Below are positions 8,392 to 17,047 of a DNA stretch of 64,000 nt, piece after piece (positions within the stretch are counted from its first letter, which is position 1; every line of letters begins with the position of its first letter). The notes beneath the pieces were generated by a model, which saw only the letters and a list, made by a program, of their open reading frames with translations, was not told where the DNA came from and ran no database searches. Source of the DNA: Bacteroidota bacterium (GTDB taxonomy: Bacteria; Bacteroidota; Bacteroidia; Chitinophagales; Chitinophagaceae); NCBI GenBank assembly GCA_018267575.1, contig JAFDYF010000083.1, positions 1 to 64,000 of the forward strand, in the 5' to 3' direction. The translations under genes were made by a program, and so were the position numbers.

Positions 8392-8508
8392 ATGGAACGA
8401 GAAAAAACCAATTTAAAAGATAAGCTCGTAATTATTCTGGCTTGGTTGTTTGCAGCAGCAATGGTTTATGTTGTCTTCCTGAAATACAGGTTATTGTTTC
8501 ATAAGTAA
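8392..8508 (+). CDS. Small single-pass membrane protein, 38 aa
   Basis: ATG at 8392 to TAA at 8506-8508. The product starts with a charged segment (MEREKTNLKDK) followed by a hydrophobic helix (about residues 12-30) and a short basic tail. It precedes kdpF by about 115 nt on the same strand. The size and topology are like KdpF, but the KdpF signature (RPEK) is absent. It may be an accessory small subunit of the potassium pump; this is inference from position. Confidence 0.45.
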   Translation: MEREKTNLKDKLVIILAWLFAAAMVYVVFLKYRLLFHK

Positions 8509-8535
8509 TTAGTTATTGAAAATAAAAATTGAATC

Positions 8536-8619
8536 ATGCTAGCAATTATCCTCGTTTTGACCGTGCTTGTTTGCTTTGCCCTTTTTTTAAAGTCGATTGA
8601 TTTTTTTGACCAAATATAA
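8536..8619 (+). CDS. Very small hydrophobic protein, 27 aa
   Basis: ATG at 8536 to TAA at 8617-8619. Almost the whole product is one hydrophobic helix (from MLAIILVLTVLVCFALF), ending in a short acidic tail. It ends 4 nt before the kdpF ATG, so the two are probably translated from one message. It could be a KdpF-like helix or a non-functional ORF. No family is recognised. Confidence 0.4.
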   Translation: MLAIILVLTVLVCFALFLKSIDFFDQI

Positions 8620-8623
8620 AACC

Positions 8624-8701
8624 ATGACAGCCTTGTTTGTCCTTTCGATCCTTGTTTTTATCTATCTCTGTTATGTACTTATCAGACCGGAGAAATTGTA
8701 G
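8624..8701 (+). CDS. kdpF: Potassium-transporting ATPase subunit KdpF
   Basis: KdpF is a single-helix peptide that stabilises the KdpABC complex in the inner membrane. This 25-aa ORF has a hydrophobic helix ending in YLCYVLIRPEKL, which matches the C-terminal Y..VL.RPE signature of KdpF. It lies 77 nt upstream of kdpA on the same strand, the standard order. It is easily missed by gene finders because of its length. Confidence 0.8.
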   Translation: MTALFVLSILVFIYLCYVLIRPEKL

Positions 8702-8778
8702 GAAAAATGAAACAGATTCAGTTTTGGAAACTTCCGATTCAAAATGTTTTTAGATTTTATCACTCATAACCGGGTTTT

Positions 8779-10479
8779 ATGAATACAGAAATTGCTGGCA
8801 TAGTATTGATGTTAGTAGCAACAATATTGTTGGCTATACCACTGGGAAATTATATCGCCAAAGTATACCAGAACAAAACTACTTGGCTAGATTTTATATT
8901 AAACCCGATCGACAAATTATTTTTTAGAATTAGTGGCATTAAACCAGAAAGGGAAATGACATGGCAACAGCATCTGTTGGCATTGCTTACAATCAACTTT
9001 GTTTGGTTTCTTTTTTCGATGCTCGTGCTGATGAATATGGGTTGGCTTCCGTTAAATCCAGATAGTAACCCTTCCATGACTGCCAGTCTTGCATTCAATA
9101 CTTCAGTGAGTTTTATTTCAAACACCAATATACAGCACTACTCAGGGGAAACAGCCGTTTCCTATCTAGGTCAATTGGTGTTGATGTTGTTCCAGTTTAT
9201 TAGTGCAGGTGCAGGGATGGCAGTATGCGCGGTCGTGTTCAATGCCATGAAAGAAAGAACAACAGATAAGCTTGGTAATTTCTATAATTATTTCGTGAAA
9301 TCATGTACAAGGGTTTTGCTCCCGCTTTCGGTGGTTGTTGCCATTATACTTTTATTTGCTGGCACACCTATGACTTTTAAAGGCAAGGACCAATTCATAT
9401 CCATGCAGGGCGATACAGTAAATGTGAGCCGTGGCCCTGTTGCTGCCATGGTTGCCATCAAACAGTTAGGGACAAACGGCGGTGGTTTTTTTGGTGCAAA
9501 TTCATCTCACCCTTTCGAAAACCCAAATTATTTTACAAATATCATCGAAAATATCAGTATCCTACTCATTCCGATAGCAATGGTTTTTGCCATGGGAACC
9601 ATAATAAAAAGAAGGAAATTCGCTTGGATCGTCTTTGGTGTAATGACGGCTGGTTTCATAATTTTTGTAGTGCCATCGGTTTATATGGAAATGAAAGGCA
9701 ATCCTGCCATCTCACGGCTGGGCATATCCCAAAATAGGGGCAATATGGAAGGAAAGGAAATAAGGTTTGGCTCAGCAGCATCTGGTTATTGGGGTATTTC
9801 TACCACGGTTACATCAAATGGGTCTGTGAATGCGATGCACGACAGCTTTATGCCGCTCACGGGTATGTTTACCATGCTGGGTATGATGATCAATTCTTTT
9901 TATGGTGGGGTGGGTGTTGGCTTCTTGAATTTTTATGTGTTCATGATCATCAGCGTGTTCATTAGTGGATTGATGGTGGGAAGAACCCCAGAGTTTTTAG
10001 GCAAAAAAATCGAAGCAAAAGAAATGAAGATAGCGACCATTATTGCGCTGCTTCATACGCTATTGATTTTATCAGGCACCGCTTTAGCTTCACACCTTTA
10101 TGCGCATAACCCACAAGCATACGCTACTTGGCTGAACAATCCGGGCTATCACGGTTTTTCCGAAATGCTTTATGAATATTCCTCTGCATCGGCTAATAAT
10201 GGTTCTGAGTTTGCGGGGCTTAGTGCCAATACCAATTTCTGGAATATTACGGGTGGATTGATTATGCTGCTATCGCGTTTCCTCCCCATTATTGGGCCGG
10301 TAGCCATTGCAGGTATCTTGGCAAAGAAAAAATATGTACCAGAAAGTGCAGGCACACTTAAAACAGATACTGTCACTTTTGGCATCATGATTTTTGCAGT
10401 GATCATGATTGTGGCAGCGCTGAGCTTTTTCCCTGCATTATCATTGGGTCCGATATCTGAACATTTTTCATTGAACTAA
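8779..10479 (+). CDS. kdpA: Potassium-transporting ATPase subunit KdpA
   Basis: KdpA is the K+-selective channel-like subunit of the high-affinity KdpFABC pump. The 566-aa protein has about ten membrane helices and the four pore-loop regions of the superfamily of K+ transporters: SFISNTNIQHYSGE, GTNGGGFFGANSSHPFENP, TVTSNGSVNAMHDSF and ANNGSEFAGLSANTNFWN. Length matches the family. It is followed by kdpB after 13 nt, consistent with tight cotranscription. Confidence 0.97.
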   Translation: MNTEIAGIVLMLVATILLAIPLGNYIAKVYQNKTTWLDFILNPIDKLFFRISGIKPEREMTWQQHLLALLTINFVWFLFSMLVLMNMGWLPLNPDSNPSMTASLAFNTSVSFISNTNIQHYSGETAVSYLGQLVLMLFQFISAGAGMAVCAVVFNAMKERTTDKLGNFYNYFVKSCTRVLLPLSVVVAIILLFAGTPMTFKGKDQFISMQGDTVNVSRGPVAAMVAIKQLGTNGGGFFGANSSHPFENPNYFTNIIENISILLIPIAMVFAMGTIIKRRKFAWIVFGVMTAGFIIFVVPSVYMEMKGNPAISRLGISQNRGNMEGKEIRFGSAASGYWGISTTVTSNGSVNAMHDSFMPLTGMFTMLGMMINSFYGGVGVGFLNFYVFMIISVFISGLMVGRTPEFLGKKIEAKEMKIATIIALLHTLLILSGTALASHLYAHNPQAYATWLNNPGYHGFSEMLYEYSSASANNGSEFAGLSANTNFWNITGGLIMLLSRFLPIIGPVAIAGILAKKKYVPESAGTLKTDTVTFGIMIFAVIMIVAALSFFPALSLGPISEHFSLN

Positions 10480-10492
10480 TAAAAGGCTTTAC

Positions 10493-12538
10493 ATGAAACG
10501 GAATACCAACAATAGATTATTTGAGCCCAGTTTGGTAAGGGATTCTTTGAAACAATCCTTTGTCAAACTCCATCCTGCAATCCTCATCCACAATCCTGTT
10601 ATGTTCACCGTTGAATTGGGTACTGTCGTTATGCTCTTTGTTTGTATATGGATAATGGTAGGTGAGAAATCGCAGGGAAGTTTGGTATATAATATGGTGG
10701 TTTTTTTAATCCTGCTCATCACTTTATTATTTGCCAATTTTGCTGAAGCAATTGCCGAAGCAAGGGGAAAAGCACAGGCCGACAGCTTGCGAAAAACGAG
10801 AGAGGACACTCCAGCAAAAAAGATATTTGCAGTTGGCGATATTTATGTTAATGAAGTGAAACTAGTCCCCTCATCCCAGTTAAGGAAAGGCGACCTGTTT
10901 ATTTGTGAAGCAGGCGATATCATTCCCATGGATGGTGAAATCGTAGAAGGTCTTGCTACCATTGACGAGAGTGCTATTACTGGGGAAAGTGCTCCCGTGA
11001 TTAGAGAATCGGGTGGCGACAAATCCAGCGTAACGGGTGGCACAAAAGTTTTGAGCGACCGCATCAAGGTGAAAGTAACCACAGAACCCGGCGAAAGTTT
11101 TTTGGATAAAATGATTGCGCTGGTGGAAGGTGCTTCCCGACAAAAAACACCAAACGAAATTGCCCTCACCATCCTGCTGGCCGGCTTCACCATCATATTT
11201 GTAATAGTTTGTGTAACACTAAAGCCCTTTGGCGATTTTGCAAACACACCCATCACCATAGCCGCTTTTATTTCATTGTTTGTTTGTTTGATACCAACCA
11301 CTATTGGCGGTTTGTTGAGTGCAATTGGCATTGCAGGTATGGATCGAGCCTTGCGTGCGAACGTGATTACAAAAAGTGGTAAGGCAGTGGAAACGGCCGG
11401 TGATTTGGATACCTTGCTTCTTGATAAAACAGGTACCATCACCATCGGTAATAGAAAAGCCACCCATTTTTGGCCAGTGAAGAATATGGATGAAAAAAAT
11501 TTTATCGAAGCCTGTGCATTGGCATCTCTCGCGGATGAAACCCCAGAGGGAAAATCGATTATCGAATTGTCAGGCCTCACTACAAATAGTTTTAGTACCA
11601 ATGGCGCAAAATTTATTGAGTTCACAGCGGAAACCAGAAGCAGTGGCATTGATTTGCCGAACGGTTTAAAAATAAGGAAGGGGGCTTATGATTCCATCAG
11701 AAACATAATAACAAAATCAGGAAATATTTTCCCAGAAGAAACAGCAGTAAGGGTCAAGCAAATCTCCAGTAATGGTGGAACACCTTTAGTGGTGAGCCAG
11801 AACGCTCAAGTAATCGGCGTAATTGAGCTCCAGGATATTATTAAGCCGGGTATTTACGAACGCTTCGAACGCTTACGAAAAATGGGAGTAAAAACGGTGA
11901 TGGTTACCGGAGATAACCCTTTAACCGCTAAATATATTGCAGAGAAAGCAGGCGTGGATGATTTTATTGCCGAAGCCAAGCCGGAGGACAAGATGAATTA
12001 TATTAAGAAAGAACAACAAGGAGGAAAGCTCGTAGCTATGATGGGCGATGGCACAAACGATGCACCGGCCTTGGCACAAGCAGATGTAGGCGTGGCCATG
12101 AACAGCGGCACACAGGCCGCAAAAGAAGCGGGGAATATGGTAGATCTTGACAATGATCCCACCAAGCTGATTGAGATTGTTGAAATCGGAAAACAATTGT
12201 TGATGACAAGAGGAACACTCACCACTTTTTCCATAGCCAATGATGTGGCTAAATATTTTGCGATTGTCCCAGCATTGTTCATCGCTTCCATACCAGCATT
12301 GAAGGCATTGAATATTATGCATCTCCACAGCCCCGAAAGTGCCATTTTATCCGCAGTGATATTCAATGCCATCATCATCCCATTGTTGATTCCATTGGCT
12401 TTGCGTGGGGTTGCTTACAAACCAATCGGTGCAAGCGCTTTGTTGAGAAGAAATTTATTGATCTATGGCTTTGGCGGCATCCTCCTTCCTTTTTTGGGTA
12501 TAAAAATGATTGATCTATTGGTAAGCCTTTGGTTTTAA
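10493..12538 (+). CDS. kdpB: Potassium-transporting ATPase ATP-binding subunit KdpB
   Basis: KdpB is the P-type ATPase subunit that energises K+ uptake through KdpA. The 681-aa protein has the actuator motif TGES (residues 163-166), the membrane motif CLIPTTIGGLLSAIG (265-279), the phosphorylated aspartate D311 in DKTGT, and the hinge MMGDGTNDAPALAQADVG. Membrane helices lie near the N-terminus (about 38-82), the middle (about 225-280) and the C-terminus. All catalytic residues seen in functional KdpB are present. It sits between kdpA and kdpC. Confidence 0.97.
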   Translation: MKRNTNNRLFEPSLVRDSLKQSFVKLHPAILIHNPVMFTVELGTVVMLFVCIWIMVGEKSQGSLVYNMVVFLILLITLLFANFAEAIAEARGKAQADSLRKTREDTPAKKIFAVGDIYVNEVKLVPSSQLRKGDLFICEAGDIIPMDGEIVEGLATIDESAITGESAPVIRESGGDKSSVTGGTKVLSDRIKVKVTTEPGESFLDKMIALVEGASRQKTPNEIALTILLAGFTIIFVIVCVTLKPFGDFANTPITIAAFISLFVCLIPTTIGGLLSAIGIAGMDRALRANVITKSGKAVETAGDLDTLLLDKTGTITIGNRKATHFWPVKNMDEKNFIEACALASLADETPEGKSIIELSGLTTNSFSTNGAKFIEFTAETRSSGIDLPNGLKIRKGAYDSIRNIITKSGNIFPEETAVRVKQISSNGGTPLVVSQNAQVIGVIELQDIIKPGIYERFERLRKMGVKTVMVTGDNPLTAKYIAEKAGVDDFIAEAKPEDKMNYIKKEQQGGKLVAMMGDGTNDAPALAQADVGVAMNSGTQAAKEAGNMVDLDNDPTKLIEIVEIGKQLLMTRGTLTTFSIANDVAKYFAIVPALFIASIPALKALNIMHLHSPESAILSAVIFNAIIIPLLIPLALRGVAYKPIGASALLRRNLLIYGFGGILLPFLGIKMIDLLVSLWF

Positions 12539-12571
12539 TTTGATTCATCCAGGTTTTGAAAATTTAGATTT

Positions 12572-13135
12572 ATGAAAAAACATATTCTTCCTGCACTCAA
12601 GCTCAGTTTATTTTCTCTGATTTTTTTCAGTGGGATTTACACCCTTATTATTTTGCTTGTTGCGCAATTGGCACCTAATAAAGGATTGGGGCAAACCATT
12701 GAAGTAAAAGGTAAAACAATAGGGTATGCTTTGGAAGGGCAAAATTTTACACAGGACAAATATTTTTGGGGAAGACCTTCTGCAGTTGCCTATAATGCCA
12801 TGGGCAGTGGTGGTAGTAACAAGGGACCATCCAACCCTGATTATATCAAGGACGTTCAAAACAAAGTCGATAGTTTTTTAGTACATAACCCAGGTATAAA
12901 AAAAGAAAATATCCCTGCTGAGCTAGTGACCGCTTCTGGTAGCGGTCTTGACCCAGATCTTTCACCCAATGCAGCTTATATTCAAATTGCAAGGATCGCA
13001 AAAGCAAGGGGTTTGCAGGAAAGCAAAATCAAGGCTATTGTTGACAGTCATATCGACCCCGCTTTCTTAGGTCTTTTTGGAACAGTAAAAGTGAATGTGC
13101 TTAAACTGAATTTAGCCTTGGACCAAATCCAATAA
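12572..13135 (+). CDS. kdpC: Potassium-transporting ATPase subunit KdpC
   Basis: KdpC is a periplasm-facing subunit with one N-terminal membrane anchor that stabilises the pump and helps ATP use by KdpB. The 187-aa protein has a hydrophobic segment at about residues 10-33. Family motifs follow: FWGRPSAVAYN, GGSNKGPSNPDY and the conserved VTASGSGLDPDLSPNAAYIQ. It starts 33 nt after kdpB. The downstream gene for the KdpD sensor domain follows after 88 nt. Confidence 0.95.
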   Translation: MKKHILPALKLSLFSLIFFSGIYTLIILLVAQLAPNKGLGQTIEVKGKTIGYALEGQNFTQDKYFWGRPSAVAYNAMGSGGSNKGPSNPDYIKDVQNKVDSFLVHNPGIKKENIPAELVTASGSGLDPDLSPNAAYIQIARIAKARGLQESKIKAIVDSHIDPAFLGLFGTVKVNVLKLNLALDQIQ

Positions 13136-13223
13136 TTTCAAAATAGTGATAGATAGTTTAATTTTATAAAATCAGTTTGGGCCAAAGGCCCAATTTTCAT
13201 TTGATATCTAAGGAAATCAAACG

Positions 13224-14345
13224 ATGGAAGAAAAAGCCAATGTGCAACATTTTCTAGAGCTTATCCGCAAATCAAGGCGTGGTAAGTTCAAAGTTTATAT
13301 TGGGATGAGCGCAGGCGTTGGCAAAACTTTCCGAATGCTACAAGAAGCCCATTCCCTATTGAGAAATGGGGTAGATATCAAGATCGGTTATATAGAAACA
13401 CATCAACGGGCAGAAACCGCCGTGCTGCTGGAAGGTCTTCCATTAATACCTAGAAGAAAGCTTTTTTATAAAGGAAAGGAACTAGAGGAAATGGATATGC
13501 AAGGCATACTAAACCTGCATCCAGAAGTTGTAGTGGTGGATGAGCTGGCACATACCAATATTAGCGGTAGCAAAAACGAAAAACGTTGGCAGGATGTAAT
13601 GGATATTTTGGATGCGGGCATCAATGTGATCAGTGCCGTCAATATCCAGCATATCGAGAGTATGCACAATGACGTGAAAAAGATCACAGGGATTGAAGTT
13701 GCAGAACGAATACCCGATAGTGTACTGAAAGAAGCCGATGAGGTAGTGAATATTGATCTCACTGCCGATGAACTGGTCACCAGGTTGAGAGAAGGTAAAA
13801 TATACCCATCGGACAAAATAGAAATCTCGCTAAAAAATTTCTTTCAACCAGAAAGGATTTTGCAGCTCAGGGAGTTGGCACTGAAAGAAGTCGCTACACA
13901 GGTAGAGCGAAAGATTGAAACTGAACTGCCACGCGGTTCACATTTACAACCCGAACGTTTTTTGGCATGCATCAGCAGTAATCATGAGATTGCTGGCAAG
14001 GTAATCAGAAAAACGTCAAGGCTTGCCTGTTACTACCATTCCAAATGGTTTCTATTGTATGTCCAGACTGATAAAGAAGATGCCAACAAGATAGGTTTGG
14101 CGGCACAAAGACACCTCATCAATAACTTTAAATTGGCTACCGAATTGGGCGCAGATGTTATTCGCATAAAAAATAATAATATTGCAAAAAGCATTATGCA
14201 GGTGGCGGATGAAAAATCGATCACTACGATTTGCATCGGAAAGCCGCATTTAAGTTTGCTAAATCTAATCTTAAGCACCGCCGTTTTTAATCAATTATTA
14301 AAGAAGTTGGCCGCAACAGACATTGATGTGGTCATCCTCTCATAA
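13224..14345 (+). CDS. kdpD: KdpD N-terminal sensor protein lacking the kinase half
   Basis: In Escherichia coli, KdpD is one protein of about 890 aa. Here the ORF stops at 373 aa after only the cytoplasmic sensor part. The KdpD domain (about 20-228) has Walker A GMSAGVGKT (27-35) and Walker B VVVVDELAHTN. A universal-stress-protein-like domain follows (about 250-373). No membrane helices or histidine kinase domain are present. The next gene, 12 nt downstream, encodes a separate kinase, which probably works with this protein. I recall the split architecture from other Bacteroidota kdp loci, so it is unlikely to be a frameshift. Confidence 0.9.
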   Translation: MEEKANVQHFLELIRKSRRGKFKVYIGMSAGVGKTFRMLQEAHSLLRNGVDIKIGYIETHQRAETAVLLEGLPLIPRRKLFYKGKELEEMDMQGILNLHPEVVVVDELAHTNISGSKNEKRWQDVMDILDAGINVISAVNIQHIESMHNDVKKITGIEVAERIPDSVLKEADEVVNIDLTADELVTRLREGKIYPSDKIEISLKNFFQPERILQLRELALKEVATQVERKIETELPRGSHLQPERFLACISSNHEIAGKVIRKTSRLACYYHSKWFLLYVQTDKEDANKIGLAAQRHLINNFKLATELGADVIRIKNNNIAKSIMQVADEKSITTICIGKPHLSLLNLILSTAVFNQLLKKLAATDIDVVILS

Positions 14346-14357
14346 TACAGATCTGCT

Positions 14358-16049
14358 ATGAGGCTTAAAACAAAACTTTCTATCAGTCTGGTTTTTTTAT
14401 TTTTTGTCATTCTCCTATTTGGGATACTTGGTATATTTTATATCACCAAACTTGGCGATGACCTTGATCAGATATTAAAGAACAATTACAACTCGCTTGT
14501 ATATTGTAACAACATGCTCCGTTCGTTGGACAATATACGAGTAGGTCAAGATGATATAAAGGCTTTTTCCGAAAACTTAAAAAACGAACAAGCCAATATT
14601 TCTGATGTAGGGGAAAGAGAATCGACTTTGAAAATAGTCAAGAGTTTTGATTCACTGCTTCTGAACCGGGACAACCCAGAATATTATCGAAAAGTAAGGC
14701 TGGCCATTTATCAAGCACAGGAAGTTAACGAGATGGCTATCCTACGAAAAAATATAATAGCAAGGGCTACATCTGAAGATGCAAAATTGGTTCTAGCCAT
14801 TATTTTTTCTGTACTTACGCTGATTGCATTTTCTTTTATTTACAATTTGCCCGGCATCATTGCCGAACCCATCCGATCTTTGTCCGAAGGTATTACCGCT
14901 ATTGCCAATAAAAATTATACCAAGCGTATTTACCTAAAACAGAAAGACGAATTTGGCGACCTGGCCAATGCTTTTAACGTGATGGCCGGCAAGCTGGATG
15001 AATACGAAAGCAGCAACCTGGCAAAAATCAAGTTTGAAAAAAGCCGCATCGAGACCATCATCAATCAAATGCGTGATGGGATTCTTGGTTTGGATGAAAA
15101 AAGAAAAATACTTTTCCTAAACGCGGTAGCAGAAAAATTGTTGGGCTTAAAAGAAGTGGACATCATAGGAAAGTATGCCCCAGATATTGCTTTGAGCAAT
15201 GACCTGATGCGGACCTTATTGCAAGAGCATCCTATTGAAGAGGAACTGAAAATTTTTGCGGACAATAAGGAAAGCTATTTCAATAGGGATGTATTGGAAG
15301 TGATGAACAATGAACAGATGATAGGAACAGTGATTGTGATGCGCAATATCACCCCATTCCATGAACTGAATGAAGCAAAGACCAATTTCATTGCCACCGT
15401 TTCACACGAATTGAAAACGCCTATTTCTTCCATTAAAATGAGTGCACAGTTACTGACCGATGAACGGATCTGTAGCTTGAACCATGAGCAGAAAGAACTT
15501 TCCGTGAGTATTCAGGAAGATGCGGAGAGGCTATTGAAAATAACAGGTGAGCTGCTGAACATGGCACAAGTAGAAACGGGCAATATCCAATTGAAAATAC
15601 AAGGAACATCCCCTGAAAGCATTGTCGACCAATCCCTGAGTGCAGTACAGTTTCAAGCCCAACAAAAAAACATCAGCCTACAAAAAAACATACAACCCAA
15701 CCTACCCTATTTGAATGCAGATGCGGAAAAAACCACTTGGGTGCTCATCAATTTTATTACCAATGCTATTAAATTTTCCCCAGAAAAAAGCAAAATTGAA
15801 ATTAATGTTTTTGAGAACGGTGACTCTATAGATTTTATAGTCCGTGATTATGGAAAAGGGATTGAAGAAAAATATCAACCCCGCATTTTTGACCGTTATT
15901 TCAAAGTACCCGGCTCGCATGACCGAACGGGCACGGGTCTTGGTCTGGCCATCTCCAAAGAATTTATTGAGGCCCAGGGCGGAAGGATATGGGTGGATAG
16001 TAAAATAAATGAAGGGAGCAGTTTTGGTTTTTCGTTTAAGAAAATATAG
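14358..16049 (+). CDS. HAMP-PAS sensor histidine kinase, probable Kdp partner
   Basis: The 563-aa membrane kinase has helices at about residues 8-30 and 143-163 around a periplasmic loop, then a HAMP domain (about 165-220) and a PAS-like domain (about 230-330). A HisKA domain has His350 in TVSHELKTPISS, and the HATPase has N-box NFITNAIKFS and G-boxes DYGKGIEEK and GTGLGLAIS. It lies 12 nt after the truncated kdpD, so the two are almost certainly one transcriptional unit. It probably phosphorylates the sigma-54 regulator at 6400, since no KdpE is nearby. That pairing is inferred from position only. Confidence 0.92.
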   Translation: MRLKTKLSISLVFLFFVILLFGILGIFYITKLGDDLDQILKNNYNSLVYCNNMLRSLDNIRVGQDDIKAFSENLKNEQANISDVGERESTLKIVKSFDSLLLNRDNPEYYRKVRLAIYQAQEVNEMAILRKNIIARATSEDAKLVLAIIFSVLTLIAFSFIYNLPGIIAEPIRSLSEGITAIANKNYTKRIYLKQKDEFGDLANAFNVMAGKLDEYESSNLAKIKFEKSRIETIINQMRDGILGLDEKRKILFLNAVAEKLLGLKEVDIIGKYAPDIALSNDLMRTLLQEHPIEEELKIFADNKESYFNRDVLEVMNNEQMIGTVIVMRNITPFHELNEAKTNFIATVSHELKTPISSIKMSAQLLTDERICSLNHEQKELSVSIQEDAERLLKITGELLNMAQVETGNIQLKIQGTSPESIVDQSLSAVQFQAQQKNISLQKNIQPNLPYLNADAEKTTWVLINFITNAIKFSPEKSKIEINVFENGDSIDFIVRDYGKGIEEKYQPRIFDRYFKVPGSHDRTGTGLGLAISKEFIEAQGGRIWVDSKINEGSSFGFSFKKI

Positions 16050-16160
16050 GGTTATCCAGCCTTTTTGAACCAAAAATGAATCGAAACTTGAACGGTTAAA
16101 TTTGACCCGATGGTTCCCCCATTATTTTCCTACATGAAAAAAAATAATTTTAGGGATTAA

Positions 16161-16182
16161 ATATTAATCGTAATATTGCAAT
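16161..16182. promoter_or_regulatory. Putative ArsR operator 1 (upstream of arsR)
   Basis: A perfect 6-bp inverted repeat (ATATTA, 4-nt spacer, TAATAT) at 16161-16176 runs into a 16-mer (16167-16182) that is repeated with two mismatches before arsC. It ends 2 nt before the chosen arsR ATG. It is a good candidate for autoregulatory ArsR binding. Confidence 0.5.
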
Positions 16183-16184
16183 CA

Positions 16185-16514
16185 ATGGGACTAACTAAGA
16201 CAGAAATATTCTCAGAAAAGCAAAACAGGATTGCAAACATGATGAAGGCACTGGCACACCCCGCACGGATAGCCATCATCCAGCAATTGCTTAAAACTAA
16301 CACCTGTATTTGTGGGGAGTTTGTGTTTGAATTGGGGCTAGCACAAGCTACCATTTCCCAGCATTTGAAGGAGCTAAAAAATGCCGGGCTAATCAAAGGG
16401 ACTATTGAAGGAACAAGCGTTTGCTATTGTATTGATAATAAAGTTTGGAAACAGTACCTTAAGGAAATGGAAGGCTTTTTTGTTTCGATCGAGAGCAGCG
16501 AAAATTGTTGTTGA
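16185..16514 (+). CDS. arsR: ArsR-family arsenite-responsive repressor
   Basis: ArsR proteins bind operators as winged-helix dimers and release DNA when As(III) or Sb(III) binds cysteines. The start at ATG 16185 gives 109 aa; a longer TTG start at 16176 would lie inside the inverted repeat and is less likely. The helix-turn-helix is LGLAQATISQHLKELKNAGL. Cysteines occur in TCICGEF near the DNA-binding domain, and a Cys pair ends the protein (ENCC); either set could bind metal. Its neighbours arsC, arsM and acr3 support arsenic sensing. Confidence 0.88.
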   Translation: MGLTKTEIFSEKQNRIANMMKALAHPARIAIIQQLLKTNTCICGEFVFELGLAQATISQHLKELKNAGLIKGTIEGTSVCYCIDNKVWKQYLKEMEGFFVSIESSENCC

Positions 16515-16533
16515 TTTTTTTTTGCTTTATAAT

Positions 16534-16549
16534 ATCGTATTAATGCAAT
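16534..16549. promoter_or_regulatory. Putative ArsR operator 2 (upstream of arsC)
   Basis: This 16-mer differs at two positions from 16167-16182 (shared frame ATCGTA, TA, TGCAAT). It overlaps a TAATA-TCG-TATTA inverted repeat at 16530-16542. It lies 20 nt before the arsC ATG. Two such copies in one 370-bp stretch point to a real binding site. Confidence 0.5.
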
Positions 16550-16569
16550 AAACCGATTAAATATTTATT

Positions 16570-17022
16570 ATGCCAGATTCAAAATACAAGGTTCTCTTCG
16601 TCTGCATCCACAATTCTGCCCGTAGCCAAATGGCAGAAGCTTTTTTAAAAAAGTACGGCAATGAATCCTTCGAGGCGGAAAGCGCTGGCCTTGAGCCGGG
16701 CAAGCTGAACCCGAACGTTGTTGAAGTAATGAAACAGGTGGGCATCGATATCAGCAACAATGGCACACAAAGCGTTTTCGATCTGTTTCAAAAAGGGAAA
16801 TTATACAATGCCGTGATAACAGTCTGCGATCAAGCCAGTGCAGAGAGCTGCCCCGTTTTTCCTGGCAAAGTGAAACGTTTGGCATGGTCATTTACCGATC
16901 CCTCCAGTTTTAGGGGTAGTAAAGAAAAAATTTTAGAAGAAACTGCAAAAGTACGGGATGAGATAGAAGAGAAAGTTTTGAGCTTTATCAAAGAGGCAAA
17001 AGAAATCATGTTTTGGATATAA
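16570..17022 (+). CDS. arsC: Arsenate reductase, thioredoxin-coupled type
   Basis: This reduces arsenate to arsenite using a cascade of three cysteines. The 150-aa protein belongs to the low-molecular-weight phosphatase fold: the P-loop CX5R is C12 to R18 in CIHNSARS. The resolving cysteines C86 and C94 occur in VCDQASAESCP, and the general-acid loop has Asp110 (TDPSSF). The three-Cys layout matches thioredoxin-linked ArsC rather than a plain tyrosine phosphatase. It sits between arsR and arsM, 25 nt from the latter. Confidence 0.9.
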   Translation: MPDSKYKVLFVCIHNSARSQMAEAFLKKYGNESFEAESAGLEPGKLNPNVVEVMKQVGIDISNNGTQSVFDLFQKGKLYNAVITVCDQASAESCPVFPGKVKRLAWSFTDPSSFRGSKEKILEETAKVRDEIEEKVLSFIKEAKEIMFWI

Positions 17023-17047
17023 CATTAAATCACCAAAAACAAACACA

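Noticed and set aside
8451..8467. A TGGC/TTGCA pair resembling a sigma-54 -24/-12 promoter upstream of kdp
   Set aside because: The distance between GG and GC is one base too long and the site lies inside a small ORF. A second GG-N10-GC at about 8109 lacks the flanking consensus.
14346..14357. KdpD split as an artefact (frameshift between the sensor and the kinase)
   Set aside because: The first ORF ends after a complete USP-like domain, the kinase starts with its own membrane helix, and it contains HAMP and PAS parts that KdpD lacks. They are separate genes.
16176..16184. Longer TTG start for arsR
   Set aside because: It would place the start within the putative operator inverted repeat; ATG 16185 gives a normal ArsR N-terminus.
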